Shown here in pieces: positions 1-5,178 of a stretch of 5,178 bases of DNA. The notes beneath the pieces are model-generated. The model was not told where the DNA came from and searched no databases. It saw nothing but the letters and a program-made list of their open reading frames with translations. The first letter of the stretch is position 1, and each line of letters opens with the position of its first letter. Made by a program: the position numbers and the translations under genes. Origin of the DNA: Ignavibacteriota bacterium (GTDB lineage: Bacteria > Bacteroidota > UBA10030 > JAHEZR01); assembly GCA_023251005.1 (NCBI GenBank), contig JAHEZR010000079.1, positions 1 through 5,178 of the forward strand. The letters are read 5' to 3'.

Positions 1-19
1 GCTCGACGAATTTTCTCAT
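1..19 (-). CDS. Start of an unidentified gene running off the left edge (partial)
   Basis: Reading leftward, an ATG at 19-17 opens a frame MRKFVE that continues past the window edge. An AGGAG Shine-Dalgarno sequence (29-33) lies nine bases upstream of this ATG. Another in-frame ATG at 25-23 would add only M-I and sits just three bases from the ribosome binding site, so 19 is the better start. A basic start followed by hydrophobic residues could begin a signal peptide, but six codons are too few to say. The gene has the same orientation as everything else in the window and is separated from the integrase-like gene by about 470 non-coding bases, so it probably has its own promoter. The product cannot be named. 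Confidence 0.4.
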
Positions 20-81
20 TATCATATTCTCCTATGTATGTTCATTGTAGCTCTTGTTTTACTAAATTTCTTTCATTGTCA

Positions 82-110
82 ATTTAATACTAATGTGCTC
101 CACAAGTCAA
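82..110 (-). promoter_or_regulatory. Weak candidate promoter for the left-edge gene
   Basis: On the minus strand TTGACT (105-110) and TTAAAT (82-87) are separated by 17 bases, in an AT-rich stretch about 60 bases before the likely start codon at 19. The -35 matches the sigma-70 consensus at five of six positions and the -10 at four of six. A second TTGACA (77-82) overlaps it but has no acceptable -10 partner. Bacteroidota-type organisms often use a different primary promoter pattern, so this is only a position to test. Confidence 0.2.
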
Positions 111-351
111 TGAGAATTGAAAAAAGAAGGCACGCATGTTCACTCATAAGTGACGATCCAAAAGGGTGCGTCAGGAATTTTGATATTTACTCGGGAGTTC
201 GTTGGATGAGGCTGACTTTATACTAAAGTGGTACAATCCGAAGATGCGAGAGGCACTCTGGAGAAATTACAACTCTTAAGGGCGGATGTAAAAAAAGAGA
301 CGGGAATGTTAAAATGAGATTTATCAACGTGAGGGATGTACGCCCCACAGG

Positions 352-409
352 GGTCTACGGCCCCCCAGCCCGCTGTGCGGTCTGGCGGGCCACCACCAGG
401 CCGTAGACC
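352..409. repeat. GC-rich imperfect palindrome (two-tier stem-loop)
   Basis: GGTCTACGGCC (352-362) and GGCCGTAGACC (399-409) are perfect 11-base inverted repeats. Inside them GCCCGC (368-373) pairs with GCGGGC (385-390), leaving an 11-base apical loop and an asymmetric internal loop (CCCCA against CACCACCA). The 58 bases contain 44 G or C, while the flanks are much more AT-rich. A small competing hairpin, CCCC-ACA-GGGG (343-353), overlaps the left outer arm. No U-tract follows on either strand, so it is not a standard intrinsic terminator. It could be a REP-like or MITE-like dispersed repeat, a structured RNA segment downstream of the integrase-like gene, or a protein-binding site. The structure is seen directly; the role is unknown. 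Confidence 0.6.
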
Positions 410-486
410 GAATAGAGAGGTACACAAATAAACAGGGCGGAGTTTAGCTGGGGGCTTGCCTCAGAATCGATGCAAACCAGATCTCA

Positions 487-1494
487 CTAGGAATAGGGGT
501 CGAAGTAGACGATATTCTTGAAATCGGGGAATGTTCGGAGCCTCTGCAGTGGCGTTAGCCCGTTCAGCTCGCCCTGCTTGCGATGGTTATTGTACAGAGT
601 GACGTACTCAGCTGTGGCCCGAACAAGGTCCTCAGGTTTGCGGTAAGAATTCTTCTTAAAGAATTCTTCATCATCGACAGCATGAATCTTTTCTACCGGA
701 GTATGGTGCAGTTTTGCCTCGCTCAGGATGGTGTGCTTGATATCGCCTTTCTGCAGTAAAACTGGAACAGGCTCGAAAAGCACAGATGAGATGCCGTTCG
801 TCGGTGCGCTATTTGTGAAAGGTCCGTCACCCGGTGTTTGGATCTCTTTGATGCTGAAAGGAAACTTCTCGATGATTACTTTCACGAAGTCAGCTGCACT
901 ACGCCAGGAATATTTTCTATAGATCTTCGAGAAACGGAGTCGAGTGCAAGTATCGACTGCTGTAAACTGAACATACTGTGAGTGGTTGATGAAGGCCGTG
1001 ATATCCTTCACAGCGACCTGGACCAGATCACCCGGACGCGCTTCAACTGCTGGAGTCGTCTGGTATGCACCAAATCCGTTTTCTGCATACAGTTTCTTCA
1101 GGAGCTTCCAGATTGTATGTTCGGAAACAGAGATATTGTGGTTCTGAGCCAAATATTGCTTGAGCCGACGTTGTCCATAACCCGTCTCTCTCTTCGCCTG
1201 AACAATTTGGTTCACCACTTCTGGCGGGGTTGCCCGTGGAAAACGATGTGGTTTGCGCGAGTTGTCAACCAGGCTTGCCGGATCACCCCCAGATTTACGG
1301 TAACGCTTTAGCCACTTATAGAAAGTTTTCCGACTGATGCCAAATTTCTGACACACGAGACGAACGTTTTTCTTCTCTTCGTAGTAGAGTATCCAAGCCA
1401 TCCGCGGGTGCACGATCATCGGGCGCTCGTGGGCGATTTGAAGTTGGTCGGAGAGCCGCGTTGTCACAGCCACCGATCGTGCTTGATATTGCAT
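487..1494 (-). CDS. IS481-like DDE integrase/transposase homologue with degenerate catalytic motifs
   Basis: This 335-residue protein has the layout of IS481-type transposases: a helix-turn-helix near residues 43-65 (LVCQKFGISRKTFYKWLKRY), a second DNA-binding region near 85-140, an integrase core (rve) near 154-285, and a C-terminal tail with YNNHRKQGELNGLTPLQRL (301-319). Family members usually read VQ(I/M)D, QTDNG or QTDRG, and NGKVER at the catalytic D, D and E. Here a gap-free alignment gives VQVA (A161), QTPGDG (P221) and PVEK (E268), with 46 residues instead of about 35 between the last two. Other frames of the 218-245 segment do not restore QTDNG, so a simple frameshift does not explain it. 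The start at 1494 has a strong AAAAGGAG site six bases upstream; it adds 25 residues before MIVHP, where relatives more often begin. No IS ends are visible. The gene follows the secreted-protein gene by 47 bases with no terminator between. It is either a domesticated DNA-binding protein or a decaying transposase; enzymatic activity looks unlikely. Confidence 0.85.
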   Translation of the reverse strand: MQYQARSVAVTTRLSDQLQIAHERPMIVHPRMAWILYYEEKKNVRLVCQKFGISRKTFYKWLKRYRKSGGDPASLVDNSRKPHRFPRATPPEVVNQIVQAKRETGYGQRRLKQYLAQNHNISVSEHTIWKLLKKLYAENGFGAYQTTPAVEARPGDLVQVAVKDITAFINHSQYVQFTAVDTCTRLRFSKIYRKYSWRSAADFVKVIIEKFPFSIKEIQTPGDGPFTNSAPTNGISSVLFEPVPVLLQKGDIKHTILSEAKLHHTPVEKIHAVDDEEFFKKNSYRKPEDLVRATAEYVTLYNNHRKQGELNGLTPLQRLRTFPDFKNIVYFDPYS

Positions 1495-1500
1495 GAGTAT

Positions 1501-1508
1501 CTCCTTTT
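1501..1508 (-). promoter_or_regulatory. Strong ribosome binding site of the integrase-like gene
   Basis: AAAAGGAG on the minus strand, six bases before the ATG at 1494, is a near-perfect Shine-Dalgarno sequence. It decides the start: the alternative ATG at 1419 (MIVHP...) has no comparable site. Its quality suggests the gene is still translated despite its altered catalytic motifs. Confidence 0.8.
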
Positions 1509-1541
1509 CCTATCTTCGGGTCTTTGGAAGTCTGGGATTTT

Positions 1542-3236
1542 TTACTTTACGAGAAGCATTTTTTGGGTGCTCGTAAAGTTACCCGTCTTAAGCTGATAGA
1601 TGTATACGCCGCTTGCTAAGGTGCTCGCGCTGAAGGTGGCTGCGTGAACGCCCTCACCGATCGTTCCGTCGACGAGTGTGGCTACTTCCTGACCGATGGA
1701 GTTATAGACCTTGAGTGTCACGCGATCGGGCTTTGGTAGTACAAACTGGATCGTCGTTGTCGGGTTGAAGGGATTCGGGAAATTCTGTGTCAGCACCACT
1801 TTGCCTGTTCGGTTGTGGTCGACGGATGCGTTGTTGACAACCTTCACCGGACCGAAATAATCCACTGTGCCGTCAAGGTCAATTTGCTTTAAGCGATAGT
1901 AGACAGTTCCTGCCGGCGCGGTTGCGTCAGTGTAGCTGTAATTCTGCGGGGCAAGAGTCGTTCCATGTCCGGGAATGAAGACGCCCGGCAGTGAGGTGAA
2001 GCCAGCATCTCCCTCTGCCTTCCTCTGAATCTCAAAACCATAGTTGTTCGTTTCGGAAACGGTTGACCACTTCAGCTCTGCAGTTAGCCCGGAGATCTCT
2101 GCGGTAAACTGAGCTAGTTGAATGGGCAAGATCTGTGAGGGAACGATAACGGAAGCTTTGGGATCGCCGACGACTTCATCCATCCACGACAGAGACCGCG
2201 AAGCCATGTAGAAACTTTCAGCCAGGTTGTACCGATTGGTGTAACGGTCGAAAAGCACTGAGACGACAGCCATCGAGTATGAGAAGGGCTCGTAGACGTA
2301 CCCCTTCGCACCTGTGATGCCCTCCGCGACGAGGTCTGCTACAAGTGATTGCCCATACGTTACAGGCTGTGTAAACGTTCGGCCAGAGGTCGAGACGTAG
2401 GTCTCGGCAATCGCACCTGCTGACCAAGTGTTTTGCGGCTTAGCATTGGCGGTGTATAGAGAAGCATAGTGGTCGTTGCTTCCCCAGCTTGTATAGCCAA
2501 CGACATTCGACTTGCCTGTAAGGTACGTCGTCGTCTGATCCAACTGCGTGTTCAATCCTTTGCCTACAAGGATGGATTGTGCAGAGGCCATATTATTGTT
2601 GAGGCCCGGAAGCGAGCTGTTCCAATCCGGATCTTGATCAAGGACGAATTTCATTGAAGAGGATAGGACTACCGGTTGTGCTGCCTTATCAATCATGGCG
2701 GTAATCTGATCGAAGGAATAGGCATCGAGTCTTGTCACGAGGTAAACGCCATAGGTCGAATGAGAAAAGTGTGCATTCTGGTAGTAATAAGGTGAGTAAA
2801 CGATTCCAGTCTTACCGATATTGTTTGCATAGGGGCCGAGGATCAAAGCGAGCTCACTTTCCACAGAGGACGAGGGCGAACTCGTTGAAAAGGTGTTGCC
2901 ACGGTTCACGGCGAGCGGAACACCCTTCGTCGTCACAATGTAATTGATCTGATTCGTCAAGCTCTTCGATGTGATGTAGCTTTCCACCTGAGTGCGAAGT
3001 GAATTGAACTCCGTGCTGTCAATTACCTCTTCCGTAGAAACGCTAATACGGCAAATATTGACCGCTGGGATTGCACGAGCACTGACGAAGTACGTTCCCA
3101 CCTGCTCAGAAATTGTACTGTTGCTGTTGATTATTACCAGCACATCGTTGTAAGTGGTTTGTGCGGCACTCTTGGTCAGGCCAAAAAGCAGCAAAACTGT
3201 GCTCAACGATAGCGAGAAATTAATGCGCCGAATCAT
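1542..3236 (-). CDS. Secreted TIGR03790-family protein with Fn3-like module and T9SS sorting domain
   Basis: The 564-residue product has a signal peptide (MIRRIN, hydrophobic core about 7-20, likely cleavage after SAA or SAAQ near 25-26). Residues about 29-360 resemble the TIGR03790 family of unknown function: NDVLVIINSNS, AIPAVNICRI, NYIVTTKGVPLAV, GYTSWGSNDHY (247-257), GAKGYVYEPF and the closing SLSWMDEVVGDP. Residues about 370-466 form an Fn3-like beta module (LPIQLAQFTAEISGLTAEL, NNYGFEIQRK, VYYRLKQIDLDG). Residues about 483-564 are a type A Por secretion/T9SS sorting domain (TIGR04183 type) starting NFPNPFNPTTTI and ending KMLLVK. By family knowledge, such proteins cross the outer membrane through the type IX system and end up on the surface or outside. 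The frame extends to an ATG at 3338, but that adds 34 non-signal residues with no ribosome binding site, whereas the ATG at 3236 has GAGAGG eight bases upstream and directly begins the signal peptide. A distant gingipain/caspase-like fold is possible, but I see no Cys-His dyad. No enzymatic role is assigned. Confidence 0.88.
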   Translation of the reverse strand: MIRRINFSLSLSTVLLLFGLTKSAAQTTYNDVLVIINSNSTISEQVGTYFVSARAIPAVNICRISVSTEEVIDSTEFNSLRTQVESYITSKSLTNQINYIVTTKGVPLAVNRGNTFSTSSPSSSVESELALILGPYANNIGKTGIVYSPYYYQNAHFSHSTYGVYLVTRLDAYSFDQITAMIDKAAQPVVLSSSMKFVLDQDPDWNSSLPGLNNNMASAQSILVGKGLNTQLDQTTTYLTGKSNVVGYTSWGSNDHYASLYTANAKPQNTWSAGAIAETYVSTSGRTFTQPVTYGQSLVADLVAEGITGAKGYVYEPFSYSMAVVSVLFDRYTNRYNLAESFYMASRSLSWMDEVVGDPKASVIVPSQILPIQLAQFTAEISGLTAELKWSTVSETNNYGFEIQRKAEGDAGFTSLPGVFIPGHGTTLAPQNYSYTDATAPAGTVYYRLKQIDLDGTVDYFGPVKVVNNASVDHNRTGKVVLTQNFPNPFNPTTTIQFVLPKPDRVTLKVYNSIGQEVATLVDGTIGEGVHAATFSASTLASGVYIYQLKTGNFTSTQKMLLVK

Positions 3237-3242
3237 TTTATT

Positions 3243-3301
3243 AACCTCTCTTCTTGATATTTTGTTGTTCGGTCTCACTGGATAACTGACGAAGAGAGGT
3301 T
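3243..3301 (-). promoter_or_regulatory. Inverted repeat enclosing the Shine-Dalgarno site of the secreted-protein gene
   Basis: AACCTCTCTTC (3243-3253) and GAAGAGAGGTT (3291-3301) are perfect 11-base inverted repeats separated by 37 bases. On the minus strand the downstream arm contains the ribosome binding site GAGAGG (3245-3250), eight bases before the ATG at 3236. If both arms are transcribed, the leader can fold so that the ribosome binding site is paired, giving translational control. If transcription starts at about 3289, as the overlapping sigma-54 candidate predicts, the upstream arm is not in the RNA and the repeat would instead be a paired DNA site with arm centres 48 bases apart. 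The repeat is directly visible; function is inference. Confidence 0.55.
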
Positions 3302-3315
3302 CAACCCTTGTGCCA
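3300..3315 (-). promoter_or_regulatory. Candidate sigma-54 (RpoN) promoter for the secreted-protein gene
   Basis: The minus strand reads TGGCAC-AAGGG-TTGAA, against the sigma-54 consensus TGGCAC-N5-TTGCA/T. The -24 element is perfect, the spacing is exact, and the single mismatch is A for C in the -12 GC. That position is normally well conserved, which lowers confidence. The predicted transcript start near 3289 gives a leader of about 50 bases before the ATG at 3236. The next gene upstream encodes a sigma-54 activator of the NtrC type, which makes the site more credible. No activator-binding dyad was clearly recognised upstream. Confidence 0.4.
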
Positions 3316-3316
3316 A

Positions 3317-3750
3317 TTGATGTAGATGCATGGTTCACAAAGGTGAATTAGCATCTCAGGAGGCGAAACCTTCGAACTTGATTAAAATTGGGCAGAATCT
3401 AAAGGAGGAAATGAGGATCTCGAGAGGGAATGGAGAGGTCTTGGATACCGCAGATCTTAAGCCTTGTAAGTTCTATCGCATAGATTCTACAAAGGGGGAG
3501 GAAAATGCGGCTGAGCACACAAAGGTGACAGGCCAGTCGTAGGCCCTGATCCGCTTAAGGAAGCTCAAATACAGAGGATTGATGGAAGGAGTGTCTCAAA
3601 ACTTACAGAACAGAGAACGGTGACAATTTATGCATTTAAGGGGGTTGAAGCAGGAGGCACTTCGTGCTGGAGCGGTGAGGAGGAGATCGCAGAACAGTTT
3701 ACGCCAGGCTATGCGGTTGAGTGTACGTGTCGATAGGGAGGTTTGTGCCG
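3317..3750. other. Intergenic region between regulator and secreted-protein gene
   Basis: This 434-base stretch follows the regulator gene. The plus strand is purine-rich and holds two open but unsupported frames: 3411-3542 (43 codons from an ATG only two bases after AAAGGAGG, extendable upstream to 3330) and 3515-3736 (no ATG), overlapping in different frames. Together they would resemble one frameshifted protein of about 135 residues, but I recognise no family, and purine-rich DNA tends to be open in this direction. An 11-base direct repeat CACAAAGGTGA occurs at 3336-3346 and 3518-3528. A small GCAC-TTC-GTGC hairpin (3658-3668) has no U-tract, so no intrinsic terminator is seen after the regulator gene. 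The gap is long enough that the secreted-protein gene should have its own promoter. Confidence 0.5.
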
Positions 3751-5112
3751 TCAGCTAATCTGATACTGATTGATTTTTGTATAGAGGGTTTTAAGACTGA
3801 TACCCAGGATCTTAGCGGCTTGAGGTTTGCTCCCTCCGGTACTTTTGAGGACGCCCTGAATATGAAGCCGCTCGATCTCTTTCATCGACATAGAGCTTCC
3901 CAAGACATCCTCTTCCTTTAAGGAACTTGCGAGCATCGTCGCCTTGAGCGGCAAGGAAAGATCCTGAGGCTGGATCATATTGTCGTTACAAAGGATAGCG
4001 GCACGTTCAATGACATTCTCAAGCTCACGGACGTTTCCGGGCCAATCATATTTCAGCAGTATTTCCAGCGCTTTCGGGTTGATTTGCTGCTGTGATTTTG
4101 ACTGGAGCTTGTGCTTTAAGAACCAGTCGACAAGAAGGGGGATATCTTCTTTACGTTCTTTTAAAGGTGGAATCTCTATTGTGATCACGTTCAGTCGGTA
4201 GAGAAGGTCTTCACGAAATCGCACTGCACGCACTTCTTGTGATAAGTCCTTGTTCGTCGCCGATATAATACGCACATCGGATTTCAAAACTTTATTTCCA
4301 CCTACGCGGCGGAACTCCCCCGTCTGGACAAAACGAAGTAGCTTCGGCTGGACGAGGAGACTGATGTCTCCAACTTCATCGAGGAAGAGCGTACCGCCAT
4401 TGGCGATCTCGACGAGCCCCTGCTTCATTGCTCTGGCATCGGTGAATGCCCCCTTTTCGTGTCCAAAGAGTTCGCTCTCGATAAGCGAATCAGGGATCGA
4501 AGCACAGTTAAGTGCAACGAACGGAGCTGCAGAACGACCACTGTTCTTGTAGATAAAATTTGCAACTAACTCCTTACCGGTCCCACTTGCACCCTGGAGG
4601 AGGATTGTCGATTCCGTCGGTGCAACTCGAGCAGCGACTTCGAGAACCTTCTGGAAAGGCGGACTTTGCCCAACGATTTCTGACGATCCCACAAAGCGAG
4701 AGAGCTCTTTCTTCATTAACACGTTCTCACGCAACAATCGTTTTCGCTCCAGCGCTCTGTCAATTGTGGTGAGGAGTTCTTCTGTCGAGAAGGGCTTTGT
4801 GATATAATCGTAGGCGCCTAACTTCATGCATTCAACAGCGATCCGGAGATCGCCGACTGCGGTGACCATGATTCCTTCGGTGTCTGGAGAATATTCTTTG
4901 ATGAACTTGAGTACTTCAATCCCATCAACCTTTGGCATCCGCACATCGATGAGCGCGACGTCGAAGGCCTTGGCCTGTATCGCGTTGATTCCTTGAACTC
5001 CATCGGCAGCGGAGTGTGCTGTGTATCCTTCCGCTTCGATGAGTGATGTGAGCATATATCGGAAAGTCTCCTCGTCATCGACTACTAAGATGCGGCCGTC
5101 TTTTTTTTGCAT
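3751..5112 (-). CDS. NtrC-family sigma-54-dependent response regulator
   Basis: This 453-residue cytoplasmic protein has the full NtrC/AtoC-type layout and usual length. Its receiver domain (about 7-120) has acidic pocket D12-D13, phosphoacceptor D56 (ALIDVRMP), T84 and K106 (TKPF). Its AAA+ sigma-54 interaction domain (about 142-375) has Walker A GASGTGKE (174-181), ESELFGHEKGAFTDA with the sigma-54-contacting loop at 221-226, Walker B GTLFLDE (240-246), SATNKDL (285-291), the arginine region FREDLLYRL (299-307) and sensor II WPGNVRELEN (357-366). A Fis-type helix-turn-helix (about 410-450, QAAKILGISLKTLYTKI) binds DNA. The loop reads GAFTDA rather than GAFTGA, a variant I recall from other apparently functional members. 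By family knowledge, phosphorylation by a histidine kinase triggers ATP-dependent opening of sigma-54 promoters. The start at 5112 has GAGGAG five bases upstream. No kinase is visible in the window, though one could lie just upstream. The nearest candidate target is the secreted-protein gene with its sigma-54-like promoter. The exact subfamily and signal cannot be told. Confidence 0.95.
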   Translation of the reverse strand: MQKKDGRILVVDDEETFRYMLTSLIEAEGYTAHSAADGVQGINAIQAKAFDVALIDVRMPKVDGIEVLKFIKEYSPDTEGIMVTAVGDLRIAVECMKLGAYDYITKPFSTEELLTTIDRALERKRLLRENVLMKKELSRFVGSSEIVGQSPPFQKVLEVAARVAPTESTILLQGASGTGKELVANFIYKNSGRSAAPFVALNCASIPDSLIESELFGHEKGAFTDARAMKQGLVEIANGGTLFLDEVGDISLLVQPKLLRFVQTGEFRRVGGNKVLKSDVRIISATNKDLSQEVRAVRFREDLLYRLNVITIEIPPLKERKEDIPLLVDWFLKHKLQSKSQQQINPKALEILLKYDWPGNVRELENVIERAAILCNDNMIQPQDLSLPLKATMLASSLKEEDVLGSSMSMKEIERLHIQGVLKSTGGSKPQAAKILGISLKTLYTKINQYQIS

Positions 5113-5117
5113 GACAG

Positions 5118-5123
5118 CTCCTC
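5118..5123 (-). promoter_or_regulatory. Ribosome binding site of the response regulator
   Basis: GAGGAG on the minus strand lies five bases before the ATG at 5112 and fixes the start, which also places the receiver domain at its normal distance from the N-terminus. Confidence 0.75.
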
Positions 5124-5129
5124 GGGGAA

Positions 5130-5178
5130 TTATTGCAGAATTAGGCGAGACCGATCCTTCTTGCCTTTACCCAACAGT
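5130..5178 (-). CDS. Possible 3' end of an upstream gene (partial)
   Basis: A frame open from the right edge reads LLGKGKKDRSRLILQ and stops with TAA at 5132-5130, 17 bases before the regulator's start codon. That close same-strand spacing would fit a two-component operon, and a histidine kinase would be the natural partner, but the visible residues carry no diagnostic motif. The two other frames also end here (TVG then stop, and a frame stopping at 5141-5143), so this choice rests only on spacing. Confidence is low. Confidence 0.3.
   Translation of the reverse strand, partial: LLGKGKKDRSRLILQ

Larger units (their letters stand above)
20..486. other. Intergenic region without a convincing gene
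   Basis: This 467-base stretch separates the stop of the integrase-like gene from the start of the left-edge gene. Short open frames on either strand (62 codons at 38-226 plus, 69 codons at 218-427 minus) have no ribosome binding site, no recognisable motif and no supported start, so I do not call them. The first 300 bases are AT-rich. The stretch contains a weak promoter candidate (82-110), a 14-base dyad TCACTCATAAGTGA (140-153) and a strongly GC-rich imperfect palindrome (352-409). I see no tRNA, no intrinsic terminator with a U-tract after the integrase-like gene, and no terminal inverted repeat matching the other side of that gene. Confidence 0.6.

Noticed and set aside
38..226. Plus-strand open frame of 62 codons
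   Set aside because: It has no ribosome binding site or recognisable motif, is antisense to the likely promoter and leader region of the left-edge gene, and looks like AT-rich noise.
352..409. Intrinsic terminator for the integrase-like gene
   Set aside because: The stem is strong but no run of U follows on the minus strand (or plus strand), so it does not meet the intrinsic terminator pattern.
218..427. Minus-strand open frame of 69 codons
   Set aside because: It runs through the GC-rich palindrome, which forces its odd Gly/Pro-rich start, and it lacks a ribosome binding site and any family resemblance.
400..1541. Complete insertion sequence around the integrase-like gene
   Set aside because: I compared 420-486 with 1495-1541 by eye and found no convincing terminal inverted repeats or target duplication, and the upstream flank is almost entirely occupied by another gene's end.
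3237..3338. Upstream extension of the secreted protein to the ATG at 3338
   Set aside because: It would put 34 non-signal residues before a textbook signal peptide, has no ribosome binding site, and would run through the promoter candidate and inverted repeat. The ATG at 3236 is well supported.
3658..3668. GCAC-TTC-GTGC hairpin as terminator of the response regulator gene
   Set aside because: The stem is only four base pairs with no U-tract after it.
4250..4772. Plus-strand open frames opposite the response regulator (4250-4552 and 4560-4772)
   Set aside because: They are shadows of the strongly supported regulator on the minus strand and show no independent motifs or ribosome binding sites.
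1..5178. CRISPR array, tRNA, rRNA or tandem repeats
   Set aside because: Reading through both strands showed no regularly spaced repeats, cloverleaf-like sequence or conserved rRNA segment.

Overview
The window looks like chromosomal DNA from a Bacteroidota/Chlorobi-group bacterium, most likely Ignavibacteria or a close relative. The main clue is a secreted protein ending in a type IX secretion (Por) sorting domain of the form NFPNPFNPTTTI...VYNSIGQEVATLV...LASGVYIYQL..., which is abundant in Ignavibacteria-type genomes. I infer this from motifs only; no marker gene or rRNA is present.

All recognisable genes lie on the minus strand. Read in the direction of transcription (right to left) they are: the possible tail of an upstream gene (5130-5178); an NtrC-type sigma-54-dependent response regulator (3751-5112); a 514-base gap holding the probable promoter and leader of the next gene; a secreted TIGR03790-family protein with an Fn3-like module and a C-terminal sorting domain (1542-3236); 47 bases later, a full-length IS481-like DDE integrase/transposase homologue whose catalytic motifs look destroyed (487-1494); a non-coding stretch with a GC-rich imperfect palindrome (352-409); and the likely first codons of another gene leaving the left edge (1-19).

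The most notable observations are these. (1) The integrase-like protein is intact over 335 codons with a strong ribosome binding site, but its expected D-D-E residues read A161-P221-E268, and there is an insertion between the last two positions. It has no visible insertion-sequence ends and sits in apparent operon with the secreted protein, so a domesticated, non-transposing protein is worth considering. (2) The Shine-Dalgarno sequence of the secreted-protein gene lies inside a perfect 11-base inverted repeat. (3) Just upstream, and partly overlapping that repeat, is a near-consensus sigma-54 promoter, which fits the neighbouring NtrC-type regulator. Points 2 and 3 give competing models for control, separable by mapping the transcript start. 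None of this proves a new system; the pieces are suggestive and testable.
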